Counted from the first letter of the stretch, positions 45,178 to 53,312 are shown. The stretch is DNA of 64,000 nt from an uncultured Christensenellaceae bacterium (GCA_910587025.1 CAJUKR010000001.1:32960-96959); one strand, 5' to 3'. Numbers and translations: made by a program. Notes: generated by a model not told the origin, from the sequence alone.

Positions 45178-46839
45178 ATGGATTATGTTTATGCGATAAT
45201 GGGATTGCTCGGCGGGCTGGGCGTATTATTGTTCGGCTTCAAGGTATTATCCGACGCTATAGAAAAACTTGCCAACGACAAGCTCAGATCGCTGTTCAAT
45301 AAGACGACGGGCACGGGCAAGTTGGCGGGGGTCGGAATCGGACTGGTCACGACCGCCGTGGTGCAATCCTCGGGCGCGACTACGATCATGACGATAGGCT
45401 TCGTCAATGCGGGCGTTATGTCTCTCGCAATGGCGGCGGCGATCATCATGGGCGCGAACATCGGTACGACGGTCACCGCTCAGATCGCGGCGCTGTCGGC
45501 GTTCGATTTCACGGCGTTCATACTCCCCCTTGCGTTTATCGGCATTTTTATGACGATGATATGCAAAAAAGACAAGATCAGGACAATAGGCTTTATACTC
45601 GGCGGTCTCGGACTTGTGTTCGTCGGACTGGAATTCATGAGTATGTCTATGAATACTTTTTCTCAGCCCGGTTCTCCGCTGCAAGGTGTTCTCGCTGCGA
45701 TAGATAATCCGTTCCTGCTCATACTCATCGGCATGATTTTCACCGCGTTGCTCCAGTCCTCTTCCGCGCTCACAACTATACTCATAACAATGGTCGGCGC
45801 GGGACTTGTGATCGGCAACGGCGGGAACAGCGTACTGTTCGTCATCCTCGGATCGAATATAGGCTCGTGTATCACGGCGATCATATCCTCGATCGGCGCG
45901 AATACGAACGCAAAGCGCACGGCATTGATACATCTGATGTTCAATGTGTTCGGAACGATACTGTTTACCGTACTCCTGCTCGTATGGAGCGAAAACGTAT
46001 GCGGCGTCGATTTCATGAACGTAACGTTCGGCAGTTGGTTCGCCGACGCGCCGCAGACGCAGATCGCGATGTTCCATACGTTCTTCAATCTTATCTGCGT
46101 TCTCATCTTCTTCCCTTTCATAAACATTTTCGTCAAGATCGCGACGCTCGTCGTCCGCGACAAAAAAGCGGAAGAAGAACAACACGAAACGACGTTGCTC
46201 GACGACCGTCTGCTCACTACCCCGTCGATCGCGGTACTCCAGGCAAGAAAAGAAGTTACGCGTCTCGCAACACTCGCGATCGAAACGCTCAACGATTCGG
46301 TCAACGCGTTCATTGCCAAAGACACGGGCAAAAGCGGAGATATAAAAGAGAACATAGCGAAAGCGAACGAGATCACTAAGCGAGTGACAAAGTTCCTTAT
46401 AAAACTTTCGGGTTCGGAAGTATCGTATCGCGACGAAAAGATCATTTCGGCTTTGCACGAGTCGCTCGGCGACATAATGCGTATCGCCGACCTCGCAGAC
46501 AACATGACGAAATATACCGTTCATTACGTGGACGATAAACTCGATTTCTCCGAATCCGTCATCGGCGAAGTGCGCGAAATGAACGAAAAACTCCGCAAGC
46601 TGTTCGATGCAAGCATGATCGCATTTAACGACTATGACGTAAATTCGGTCATCAAAGCCGAGGAACTCGAAAACGAAATCGATGCAATGAGAAAGCGCAC
46701 GATCGACGGACATATCAAACGTCTGAACGACGGCACGTGTCAGCCGCAGTCGAGCAGTATCTTTATCAACCTCGTCGGAAATATAGAGCGTGCCGCCGAT
46801 CACGTACTCAATCTCGCCCACGCTTTCGATAAAAAATAG
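45178..46839 (+). CDS. Na/Pi cotransporter family protein with PhoU-like domain
   Basis: A 553-residue NptA-type protein. Residues 1-320 contain two inverted Na_Pi repeats, each with the QSS signature (VVQSSGATT near residue 63 and LLQSSSALTT near 195) that lines the transport path. Residues 345-553 form a PhoU-like helical domain. It should import phosphate with sodium. GGAG lies before the ATG. It has no linked pst or pho genes here. Confidence 0.92.
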   Translation: MDYVYAIMGLLGGLGVLLFGFKVLSDAIEKLANDKLRSLFNKTTGTGKLAGVGIGLVTTAVVQSSGATTIMTIGFVNAGVMSLAMAAAIIMGANIGTTVTAQIAALSAFDFTAFILPLAFIGIFMTMICKKDKIRTIGFILGGLGLVFVGLEFMSMSMNTFSQPGSPLQGVLAAIDNPFLLILIGMIFTALLQSSSALTTILITMVGAGLVIGNGGNSVLFVILGSNIGSCITAIISSIGANTNAKRTALIHLMFNVFGTILFTVLLLVWSENVCGVDFMNVTFGSWFADAPQTQIAMFHTFFNLICVLIFFPFINIFVKIATLVVRDKKAEEEQHETTLLDDRLLTTPSIAVLQARKEVTRLATLAIETLNDSVNAFIAKDTGKSGDIKENIAKANEITKRVTKFLIKLSGSEVSYRDEKIISALHESLGDIMRIADLADNMTKYTVHYVDDKLDFSESVIGEVREMNEKLRKLFDASMIAFNDYDVNSVIKAEELENEIDAMRKRTIDGHIKRLNDGTCQPQSSSIFINLVGNIERAADHVLNLAHAFDKK

Positions 46840-46873
46840 CCGCAAATTTTTAGTGAAAACAACGCGAAAATCC

Positions 46874-46902
46874 TTGCGTATTCCCGCATTTTATGATATA
46901 AT
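46874..46902 (+). promoter_or_regulatory. Promoter of tRNA-Glu
   Basis: TTGCGT (46874-46879), 17 bp, TATAAT (46897-46902). It is bracketed by a 7-bp inverted repeat, CCTTGCG (46872-46878) and CGCAAGG (46904-46910). Confidence 0.85.
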
Positions 46903-46921
46903 GCGCAAGGTTAAAGGTTGT

Positions 46922-46996
46922 GCCACATTAGTCTAGCGGTTAGGACGCTGGCCTCTCACGCCGGAAACAGGGGTTCGATTCCCCTATGTGGTACCA
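46922..46996 (+). tRNA. tRNA-Glu (CTC anticodon)
   Basis: A complete 75-nt cloverleaf. The acceptor GCCACAT pairs with ATGTGGT. A D arm follows. The anticodon stem CTGGC/GCCGG bears the loop CTCTCAC with anticodon CTC, and the T arm AGGGG/CCCCT has the loop TTCGATT. The CCA end is encoded. It reads GAG codons. Confidence 0.95.
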
Positions 46997-47030
46997 AAAT
47001 CCCCCATGCACACGCATGGGGGATTTTTTT
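46997..47030 (+). terminator. Terminator of tRNA-Glu
   Basis: A 13-bp stem (AAATCCCCCATGC with GCATGGGGGATTT, 4-base loop) runs into seven T directly after the CCA end. Confidence 0.95.
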
Positions 47031-47070
47031 GTATCAATAAATAAAACCGATCAACAACAAGGTTGCTTAA

Positions 47071-47313
47071 TTACAAATCTCCGAAATAGTCTATAAGCAT
47101 TTTAATATCTTCTTCTACTTTAAGCAACCTTTCCGAGGATAAATCAAACTCTTTTTTTCTTTTGCTCCAATTATCGCAACCGTTCTTTGTACTAATAAGT
47201 TCTTCACGGTTTGTGCAATAATGCTTATTGCACTTTACGTAATGAAGATTAAATTGTTCATATATGCGTTTATAAAATCGACAGCTTCTACATGTCGTCC
47301 ACAGTTTCGTCAT
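47071..47313 (-). CDS. Small Cys-rich protein A of the island
   Basis: An 80-residue protein with cysteines at 8, 11, 28, 33 and 46. It starts CRSCRFYKRIYEQF, and its Cys-Asp-Asn-Trp-Ser-x-Arg segment near residue 46 is shared with the neighbouring gene. The spacing suggests a zinc knuckle. Codon use is A+T-rich compared with the core genes, a sign of transfer. It overlaps the end of the next gene by 26 bp. Function unknown; such proteins occur in phages and integrative elements. Confidence 0.6.
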   Translation of the reverse strand: MTKLWTTCRSCRFYKRIYEQFNLHYVKCNKHYCTNREELISTKNGCDNWSKRKKEFDLSSERLLKVEEDIKMLIDYFGDL

Positions 47314-47566
47314 TGTTTTGCGCCTCTATCACTGTTCTGATTGCCGAAATTTCCGTCAACAGATCGTTCAAATAATATCGTATCAATAACTTTGATCTCT
47401 TCTGTCTGTCACGATATTTGTAATTGTTGCAACTGTCATGAACAGTTACCGTACAACATTTCGAGCAACACCAACCGTATCCGGTTTTGTTGAATTGCTT
47501 TATACCTTTTGTAAAATACCTATCCAAGTATTTGCAATCGAAGCACTTTCCTTTTCCTTTTTCCAT
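47288..47566 (-). CDS. Small Cys-rich protein B of the island
   Basis: A 92-residue protein with cysteines at 8, 11, 33, 34, 37, 38 and 46 (CFDCKYLDRYF, WCCSKCC, DSCNNY), probably zinc-binding, and a basic helical middle and acidic C-terminus. It shares with gene A the layout CxxC-aromatic, central Cys pair, then Cys-x-Asn. So the two look like diverged paralogues in tandem. Low G+C. Function unknown. Confidence 0.6.
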   Translation of the reverse strand: MEKGKGKCFDCKYLDRYFTKGIKQFNKTGYGWCCSKCCTVTVHDSCNNYKYRDRQKRSKLLIRYYLNDLLTEISAIRTVIEAQNNDETVDDM

Positions 47567-47645
47567 TAGTATCTTCCTATTTTTTTATCTTATGACACAA
47601 TATTTTCACCTAACAGATGCAAATCCATTTTTTTGCTCCGTATAA

Positions 47646-47654
47646 TGATATAAT
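47646..47654 (+). promoter_or_regulatory. Extended -10 promoter of the first HTH gene
   Basis: TG-A-TATAAT at 47646-47654, about 32 bp before the ATG, with AAGGAG at the ribosome-binding site. No good -35 box is seen. Confidence 0.55.
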
Positions 47655-47685
47655 AACAAAAATCAATCACTAAAGGAGTAAATTT

Positions 47686-47895
47686 ATGATTACCTATTTA
47701 CAAATCCAAACAAGATTGGCAGATGCTATAAAACAGAGCGAATTTACGCAAAGCGAATTGGCACGAGAATTGGGCATACGACAGCAACAGATTTCATGCT
47801 ATATAAAAGGTCAGAAAATGCCTGCGCTCGACACGCTCGCAAATCTTTGCAAAGTACTTGGCATAGACACGAATTATATCCTCTGTCAGGATTAA
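47686..47895 (+). CDS. Small XRE-family HTH regulator 1
   Basis: A 69-residue protein that is almost only a Cro/C1-type helix-turn-helix (FTQSELARELGIRQQQISCYIKG). It ends PALDTLANLCKVLGIDTNYILCQD. AAGGAG lies upstream of the ATG. The second HTH protein 180 bp further on is similar, nearly identical in the last third. The A+T-rich context suggests an acquired regulator, possibly of an element immunity type. Confidence 0.88.
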   Translation: MITYLQIQTRLADAIKQSEFTQSELARELGIRQQQISCYIKGQKMPALDTLANLCKVLGIDTNYILCQD

Positions 47896-47930
47896 ACACA
47901 ATGCCGCGACAGTAAAAAATTAAAAATCAT
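47892..47930 (-). other. Possible 12-codon micro-ORF downstream of the leftward promoter
   Basis: Reading left from 47930, ATG begins a 12-codon frame (MIFNFLLSRHCV) ending in TAA at 47892-47894. AAGGTG stands 5 bases before the ATG. It overlaps the end of the first HTH gene on the other strand. It is only a candidate. Confidence 0.25.
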
Positions 47931-47965
47931 AATTCACCTTCAAAATAATATATTTTATATACATT

Positions 47966-48045
47966 ATGATTTATAATCATGCTTATCACTACCGATTATA
48001 TATGATTATCAATCATAAGTCAAGCATTTTATGATTAAAAATCAT
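47966..48045. repeat. Three 15-bp palindromic operator-like sites
   Basis: ATGATT-N3-AATCAT occurs three times: 47966-47980, 48002-48016 and 48031-48045. A weaker copy is at 47916-47930. The region is the only stretch between the two HTH genes. The three copies are perfect palindromes outside the central 3 bases. Confidence 0.85.
47995..48023 (-). promoter_or_regulatory. Leftward promoter with an operator in its spacer
   Basis: TTGACT (48023-48018), 17 bp, TATAAT (48000-47995) on the minus strand. The second palindrome (48002-48016) fills the 17-bp spacer, so any protein bound there would block RNA polymerase. Confidence 0.75.
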
Positions 48046-48077
48046 ACAATAATTTTATATTATTTACGGGAAAAATC

Positions 48078-48287
48078 ATGATAACCATCGAACAAATCAA
48101 AGTCAGACTGACGGAAGCAATAAAGCAAAGCGGAATGAAACAAACCGATCTTGCGAAAATGCTGAATATTTCGCAATCTACGATCGCGCATTATATCAAA
48201 GGCGATATTGTGCCCGCGCTCGATACATTCGCAAATCTTTGCAAAGTACTCGACATAGATACAAACTATATTCTTTGTCAGGAATAA
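48078..48287 (+). CDS. Small XRE-family HTH regulator 2
   Basis: A 69-residue Cro/C1-type HTH protein (MKQTDLAKMLNISQSTIAHYIKG) that is a tandem paralogue of HTH 1, sharing the end PALDTFANLCKVLDIDTNYILCQ. The palindromes lie directly upstream, the third ending 32 bp before the ATG. The ribosome-binding site is weak (CGGGAAA). Confidence 0.88.
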   Translation: MITIEQIKVRLTEAIKQSGMKQTDLAKMLNISQSTIAHYIKGDIVPALDTFANLCKVLDIDTNYILCQE

Positions 48288-48330
48288 GTTTCGTGCATAT
48301 TCCCCGATCACATAAAATTTTGCGGAAACA

Positions 48331-48365
48331 AAAAACGGCTTCGGAAAACTCCGAAGCCGTTTTTA
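48331..48365. terminator. Bidirectional terminator between HTH 2 and pgk
   Basis: A 15-bp stem (AAAAACGGCTTCGGA with TCCGAAGCCGTTTTT, 4-base loop) has A-run and T-run on both flanks. It should stop both the HTH transcript and pgk. Confidence 0.92.
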
Positions 48366-48376
48366 TTTATGTTTAC

Positions 48377-49711
48377 TTATTTTTTCTCGTTCAGGCACGC
48401 AATGCCGGGAAGCACTTTACCCTCGAAGAGTTCGAGCGAAGCGCCTCCGCCCGTCGAGATGTGCGACATCTTATCGGCAAAGCCGAGCTGCTGAACAGCC
48501 GCAGCGGAATCGCCGCCGCCGATGATCGTCGTTGCTTTGCCATGAACATCGGCAAGAGCTTTGGCAACCGCCTTCGTACCCTCGGCAAGTATCGGATTTT
48601 CGAATACGCCCATAGGTCCGTTCCAGATAACCGTCTTTGCGTTCCCCACTTCTTCGGCGAAAAGTTTACGGGTCTTGGGTCCGATATCGAGTCCCATCAT
48701 ATCCGCAGGTATCTTGTCTGCGTCTACGTGTGCGACTTCGATAACCGCGTCGATCGGATCGGGGAAATCTTTTGTTATGACCGTATCGATGGGAAGCAGA
48801 AGTTTTTTACCCGACTTAGCCGCTTTTTCCATCATTTCTTTGCAGTACTCGATCTTTTCGTCATCGACAAGCGAAGTACCGACTTCGTATCCTTTGGCTT
48901 TCATGAACGTATAAGCCATTCCGCCGCCGATAATGAGCGTATCGCACTTTTCGAGAAGATTGCTGATAACGTTGAGTTTGTCCGCAACCTTTGCGCCGCC
49001 GAGGATCGCAACGAACGGACGTACGGGATGATCGAGACTGTCTGCCATGACCGAAAGTTCTTTCTCGATCAGGAAGCCGCATACTGCGGTCTTGACAAGA
49101 CCGTACTCGACGATAGCCGCGGTCGAAGCGTGCGAACGGTGAGCGGTACCGAACGCATCGTTTACGTATACGCCCTTGTCTCCGTCGATAAGAGCGGCAA
49201 GTTTCTTACAGAAGTTTTCGTCCTTCTTCTCTTCTTCCCAATGAAAACGGAGGTTTTCGAGAAGTACGCACTCGCCCGCTTTGCATGCGGCGGCTTTTGC
49301 CTGAGCGTCCGCGCCGACTACGTCGGAAGCGAAAGCAACTTTGCCGCCGAGAAGCTCGTTAAGTCTGTCCGCAACGGGCTTGAGCGTGAGCTTTTTCGGC
49401 TCGTCCTTAAGCGCCTTATCGATGATCGCCTGCTTTGCGGCTTTCTGTTCGTCAGCGGGAAGCGCCTCGACTTTCGCCTTATCTTTTTTGTTGAGTTTCA
49501 CTTCGTCCGAGAAGATCGAATGCGGCTTACCCATATGCGAGCAAAGGATCACTTTTGCGCCCTGCTCCATAAGATATTTGATCGTGGGAAGTGCGCCCAT
49601 GATTCTGTTCTCGTCGGTGATCTTGCCGTCCTTCATGGGAACGTTGAAATCGCAACGTACAAGAACTTTCTTACCTTTGACGTCTACGTCTTTTACGGTC
49701 AGTTTGTTCAT
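48377..49711 (-). CDS. pgk: Phosphoglycerate kinase
   Basis: A 444-residue PGK, about 45 residues longer than usual. The N-terminal substrate region reads VRCDFNVPM and SHMGKPH, the nucleotide end [15 protein letters not shown]. The extra length is a charged, helical insertion at about residues 64-107, between the SHxGxP motif and [10 protein letters not shown]. It acts in glycolysis. A terminator follows. Confidence 0.95.
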   Translation of the reverse strand: MNKLTVKDVDVKGKKVLVRCDFNVPMKDGKITDENRIMGALPTIKYLMEQGAKVILCSHMGKPHSIFSDEVKLNKKDKAKVEALPADEQKAAKQAIIDKALKDEPKKLTLKPVADRLNELLGGKVAFASDVVGADAQAKAAACKAGECVLLENLRFHWEEEKKDENFCKKLAALIDGDKGVYVNDAFGTAHRSHASTAAIVEYGLVKTAVCGFLIEKELSVMADSLDHPVRPFVAILGGAKVADKLNVISNLLEKCDTLIIGGGMAYTFMKAKGYEVGTSLVDDEKIEYCKEMMEKAAKSGKKLLLPIDTVITKDFPDPIDAVIEVAHVDADKIPADMMGLDIGPKTRKLFAEEVGNAKTVIWNGPMGVFENPILAEGTKAVAKALADVHGKATTIIGGGDSAAAVQQLGFADKMSHISTGGGASLELFEGKVLPGIACLNEKK

Positions 49712-49743
49712 TATTTACTCCTTATTTACGTTTAACGTGATTT

Positions 49744-50535
49744 TTACAAATTATCGATAATTCCCTTGATGTAGTCATAACTTCCGCGAAGTTCGTCGTT
49801 ATAACCGTAATCTCTGGGATACGCCTCGATCAACACCGTCGGGTCGAGCTCGCGTCTGACAAGCTCTCTGAACAGTTTTTCGAAATTGAATTTGCCATTG
49901 CCCGGCAATGCCGTTTCGTCCTCTTTCGTGACATCGTTTATATGAAGCGTAACAAGTCTGTCGCCCGCGGCGTCTATGAACTTGATCGGGTCATAACCGG
50001 CGAAAAGCGAATGCTTTACGTCTACGGTCGCAACGAGATCGGGACATGCCGCAAGCATGGTGCGGAACGAGTCGGGCGTCGAGAAGCAACAGTAATGCAC
50101 GTTCTCGAGCGCGATATACATACCGTAGCTCTTTGCGATACCGGCAAGGTACGAAAACCGCTCCGCATATACGCCGACGTCTATCGCGCGCGAAGACTTC
50201 TTCAGGTTCGTCGGACCGTGGAACGTATAATACTTTGCGCCGAGCGCGTTACCGACATAGCAAACCTTACGGAAAAATTGTTCCGCATCGTCGCGCACCC
50301 GAGCCGACTGGCTGAACAGTTCGCCCTCGAACTGACTGGAAAGCGCATGAACGGAATGAACCGTCATATTGCCTTCGAGCCGACTTGCAAGCGCGTCTGC
50401 GAATCCTCTTTCGTACTCCGAATACGACGACAGGAACACTTCGGTGAGATGAACGTTCATTTCACGCAAAGCATTGAAACACGCTTCGGTGGGAATTTTC
50501 GTAAAAAACGATGCGGTCGATATACCGAGTTTCAT
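49744..50535 (-). CDS. Sugar phosphate isomerase/epimerase-like TIM barrel
   Basis: A 263-residue xylose-isomerase-like TIM-barrel protein. Likely metal ligands lie in ALENVHY (Glu), VDVKHS (Asp), LHINDVTK (His) and LIEAYPRD (Glu). The substrate is not known. It lies between pgi and pgk, so a link to sugar phosphates is reasonable but inferred. Confidence 0.75.
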   Translation of the reverse strand: MKLGISTASFFTKIPTEACFNALREMNVHLTEVFLSSYSEYERGFADALASRLEGNMTVHSVHALSSQFEGELFSQSARVRDDAEQFFRKVCYVGNALGAKYYTFHGPTNLKKSSRAIDVGVYAERFSYLAGIAKSYGMYIALENVHYCCFSTPDSFRTMLAACPDLVATVDVKHSLFAGYDPIKFIDAAGDRLVTLHINDVTKEDETALPGNGKFNFEKLFRELVRRELDPTVLIEAYPRDYGYNDELRGSYDYIKGIIDNL

Positions 50536-50556
50536 AACAGTAAAATTTCCTGCGGA

Positions 50557-51957
50557 TCAGATATTATACTCGCTCTTCTTCTTTGCCGAGCGAACTTCCT
50601 CAAGTTTTTCCTCATAACCCTTTCTGCCAAGCATCGCGAAGGTGGCTTTCTTGCCCTCTTCCACGCCGGGCTGATTGAAGGTGTCGATATTGAGATACGC
50701 GCCGGCAAACGCCGTTTCGTACATATAGTAAGCGAGAAGCTCGCCTACGGTTTCTTCGTCGACTTCGGGAAGAGTGACGGTGAAACTCATTCTGCCCGCT
50801 TTGCGAAGCGCGTATTCGGTAGCTTCGCGTTCCGCGTTCAGCAACTCGCCCATAGTATGACCCTTGAGGAAGTCGCAGGCGTCGATATCGGGATCGCTCG
50901 GGATCACGACGTCGTTACGGAACTTTTCGACCGCAAGCATGGTTATAACCTTATCGAAAGGACCTTCGGTATAAAGCTGAACTTGCGAATGCTGATCGGT
51001 AACGCCGAGCGCCTTTGCGGGGGTCTGTCCCGCATGAACGGTTTTGCCGTCCTTATCCTTTGCCTTGCCGAGCGATTCCGCCCAAATCTGGCAGTAGAAA
51101 TCGGACATATATTTAAGGCTGTCCGCATACGGCATCATGACCGAAATGTTCGCGCCCTTTTCCATTGCCATGCACTGAAGGAACGCGGTCATAAGCGCGG
51201 GGTTTTTCTTTACGTCGCCCACGCGGCAAGCCTCGCTCATTACTTTCGCGCCGGCAAGCAATTTCTTTATATCGATACCCATTGCCGCAAACGGAACAAG
51301 TCCGACGTTGGACAGAACGGAGAAACGTCCGCCTACGCCCGCGCCGATGCCGTAAGTCACGAAACCTTCTTTCTGCGCAAGATTGTAGAGCGTACCTTTG
51401 CCTATCGTCGTGGTCGCAATGAAATGCTTTTTCGCTTCTTCCTTGCCGACGGCTTTCTTCATGAGATCGTAAAGCACAAGGAACTGCGCGAGCGTTTCGC
51501 TCGTTTCGCCGCTCTTTGTGATAACGTTGAAGTACGTGGTTTTAAGGTCGATAAGTTCGAGAAGCTCGTGCATTCTCTCGGGATCGATATTGTCCTCGAT
51601 ATACAATTTGGGAAGTCCCGCCGCTTTGAGCGCCGAAGAAGGAAGTTCGTTCAGACGCATATTCAAAAGAGCCTGTACGACGGAGATGGGCCCGAGCGCA
51701 CTGCCGCCGATACCGAGCACAACGAAAGCGGACGCTTTGGAACGAATATCGTTCATTCTCGCGATCATACTGTCGAGGTCGGACGGATCGATATAAGGAA
51801 GTTCGCTCCATTCCTGCCAGCCCTTGCCGCAATTGGCAAGCACGTCGTCGAACGCCGCGCCGATCTTCTTCGCATTCTTGTCGATGCTTTTCGGATCGAT
51901 ACCGTGTTCGCCGATGACGTCGGACATCATGTAATTGTAATCGAATTTGAGTTTCAT
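50557..51957 (-). CDS. pgi: Glucose-6-phosphate isomerase
   Basis: A 466-residue short-form PGI, with GIGGSALGPISV near residue 83, TKSGETSETLAQF near 148, and the C-terminal GVTDQHSQVQLYTEGP region containing the catalytic His. The ATG at 51957 has GGAGA 5 bases upstream. The frame stays open 40 codons further, into a hairpin-rich spacer, which is rejected as coding. Confidence 0.96.
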   Translation of the reverse strand: MKLKFDYNYMMSDVIGEHGIDPKSIDKNAKKIGAAFDDVLANCGKGWQEWSELPYIDPSDLDSMIARMNDIRSKASAFVVLGIGGSALGPISVVQALLNMRLNELPSSALKAAGLPKLYIEDNIDPERMHELLELIDLKTTYFNVITKSGETSETLAQFLVLYDLMKKAVGKEEAKKHFIATTTIGKGTLYNLAQKEGFVTYGIGAGVGGRFSVLSNVGLVPFAAMGIDIKKLLAGAKVMSEACRVGDVKKNPALMTAFLQCMAMEKGANISVMMPYADSLKYMSDFYCQIWAESLGKAKDKDGKTVHAGQTPAKALGVTDQHSQVQLYTEGPFDKVITMLAVEKFRNDVVIPSDPDIDACDFLKGHTMGELLNAEREATEYALRKAGRMSFTVTLPEVDEETVGELLAYYMYETAFAGAYLNIDTFNQPGVEEGKKATFAMLGRKGYEEKLEEVRSAKKKSEYNI

Positions 51958-52001
51958 ATAATCTCCTCTCTTTGAAAAGTGTACTATGTCAGGCATAAAG
52001 G

Positions 52002-52172
52002 CTTTTATTACGGCAATAAAAGGCATTTTTACCCCGGGATTTTCCCGGACGCGAGCCTTACTCGCTTCCGGCCGCAAGCGGCGGCAATACCTTTTATCGG
52101 AGTTGCAAATTCGCCCTTTAGAGCAAGCAAATTCGCTTCTTAGAATAAAACACCCTTTCGAGTGCTTTATTC
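52002..52172. repeat. Hairpin-rich intergenic element between hpf and pgi
   Basis: In 171 bp there are five short stem-loops: 52002-52022 (CTTTTATT stem), 52034-52048 (CCGGG), 52051-52065 (GCGAG), 52071-52082 (GCCGC) and 52143-52172 (GAATAAA-CAC). There is also a 22-bp tandem duplication starting at 52105 and 52127 (GCAAATTCGC cores). The last hairpin may end hpf transcription. The whole resembles a dispersed BOX/REP-like element; that is inference. Confidence 0.6.
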
Positions 52173-52178
52173 CCCATA

Positions 52179-52712
52179 TTATACATTTGCTTCTATGTTA
52201 CCGTAATTGCCGTCGTTACGCTTGTAAATGACGTTTACCTTATGCGTATTCTTGTTGAGATATACGAAGAAAGAGTGTCCGACAAGTTCGAGTTCCGCCA
52301 TAGCTTCGTCCTCGTCCATTGCGACGAGATCGAAAGACTTGGTACGAACGACTTCGTTGACCTGCTTTTCTTCGGCTTTGATCGTTTCGACAAGAGCTTT
52401 CTGTCTGAACTTCTTGCTCTTGCTCGCGAGAATGGTATGATATTTTTTGATTTGCTTTTCGAGCTTGGGAAGCACGATATCGATAAGATCGTACATGGTC
52501 TGCCCCACTTCGCCGGACACTTCGGCGCGAAGCACCGTACTGCCGAGGAAAATGGTAAGCTCCATAGTCTCGATATTTTTACTCTCGCGCATCATGACCT
52601 TTACGGTCACGTCGTCGTCAAAGTACTTATCCAGACGCTGGATCTTTTTTTCGATCACTTCTTTAAGTGAGTCTTTGGCTTTGTAGTTCTTGCTTTGAAA
52701 GTCGATACGCAT
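52179..52712 (-). CDS. hpf: Ribosome hibernation promoting factor, long form
   Basis: A 177-residue long HPF. The N-terminal domain (about 1-97) binds the 30S decoding site, and the C-terminal domain (about 118-177; VVRTKSFDLVAMDEDEAMAELE, GHSFFVYLNKNT) makes 100S dimers. It is a single gene with a consensus promoter and a GGGGG ribosome-binding region. Confidence 0.96.
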   Translation of the reverse strand: MRIDFQSKNYKAKDSLKEVIEKKIQRLDKYFDDDVTVKVMMRESKNIETMELTIFLGSTVLRAEVSGEVGQTMYDLIDIVLPKLEKQIKKYHTILASKSKKFRQKALVETIKAEEKQVNEVVRTKSFDLVAMDEDEAMAELELVGHSFFVYLNKNTHKVNVIYKRNDGNYGNIEANV

Positions 52713-52744
52713 AATGCAAATCCCCCTTGTTTTATTGTATACAT

Positions 52745-52773
52745 ATTATACCATACGAAAAGCGGCATGTCAA
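52745..52773 (-). promoter_or_regulatory. Consensus sigma-A promoter of hpf
   Basis: TTGACA (52773-52768), 17 bp, TATAAT (52750-52745), with an extended TG on the minus strand. This is a perfect consensus. Confidence 0.93.
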
Positions 52774-52790
52774 CATTTATTAAACAAAAA

Positions 52791-52821
52791 ACGATTCCGC
52801 GGACATTAGCCGCGAAATCGT
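52791..52821 (-). terminator. Terminator after the small membrane protein gene
   Basis: CGATT and CGCGG arms pair with CCGCG and AATCG around a short loop, then six T follow on the minus strand. Confidence 0.85.
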
Positions 52822-52851
52822 CATATATGACCGTATCCGCAAATAAATCAC

Positions 52852-53307
52852 TTACTCGCGCTCTTTTGCATCATGCTTCATAAACGATGCGACAACAAGC
52901 AATACCGCCGCGATAAGATACGACAGCATCGAGGTAACGCCGCTCACGAAAGCATTCATGCCGAACACGTTGTACACATCCCGTACAATAAACAAATCAA
53001 CGACCAAAGGCAACCTGTTTATAAACACACCCGCGAAACAGACTCCGATGCAAATCAAAGACAATAAAAATATCGCGTCCGCCCATATCTTTTCGCCGTA
53101 CTTTGTTTTCGATACAATACCCGCCGCTTGAAGCGCGGGCGCCGCTATACCCGCAAATATCAAACCGACTATGCCGTCGATCGCATAGTTTTGTGTTCCG
53201 TTGCTTATAAGAAGCGCCGTCAGTCCGACAAACGACAGAAGATCGGAAACAATCATAAGCCAAAACGATACGCGTTGTTTTGCAAAAAAATCAGATATTT
53301 TATTCAT
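52852..53307 (-). CDS. Four-helix membrane protein of unknown function
   Basis: A 151-residue protein with four hydrophobic helices (about 15-35, 41-60, 76-96 and 120-142) and short loops. No known family recognised. The ATG at 53307 lies 6 bp after the GH3 stop, so it is likely in one operon with the GH3 enzyme. Upstream in-frame codons lie within the GH3 gene. A partner or anchor role is inference. Confidence 0.65.
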   Translation of the reverse strand: MNKISDFFAKQRVSFWLMIVSDLLSFVGLTALLISNGTQNYAIDGIVGLIFAGIAAPALQAAGIVSKTKYGEKIWADAIFLLSLICIGVCFAGVFINRLPLVVDLFIVRDVYNVFGMNAFVSGVTSMLSYLIAAVLLVVASFMKHDAKERE

Positions 53308-53312
53308 GTTAT

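Noticed and set aside
45247..46845. A 532-codon open frame opposite the Na/Pi transporter
   Set aside because: The plus-strand gene has QSS motifs and a PhoU domain; the minus frame is low-complexity Arg/Glu and has no start signal.
47966..48045. CRISPR-like repeat array
   Set aside because: The three 15-bp copies are palindromic operators with short, uneven spacing and no spacers of uniform length; no cas genes are nearby.
46997..48365. Attachment-site repeat of the tRNA-Glu 3' end
   Set aside because: I looked for a second copy of the T-arm/acceptor sequence up to pgk and found none.
51958..52077. N-terminal extension of pgi
   Set aside because: The frame is open, but it lies in the hairpin-rich spacer, does not resemble PGI, and the ATG at 51957 has a good ribosome-binding site.
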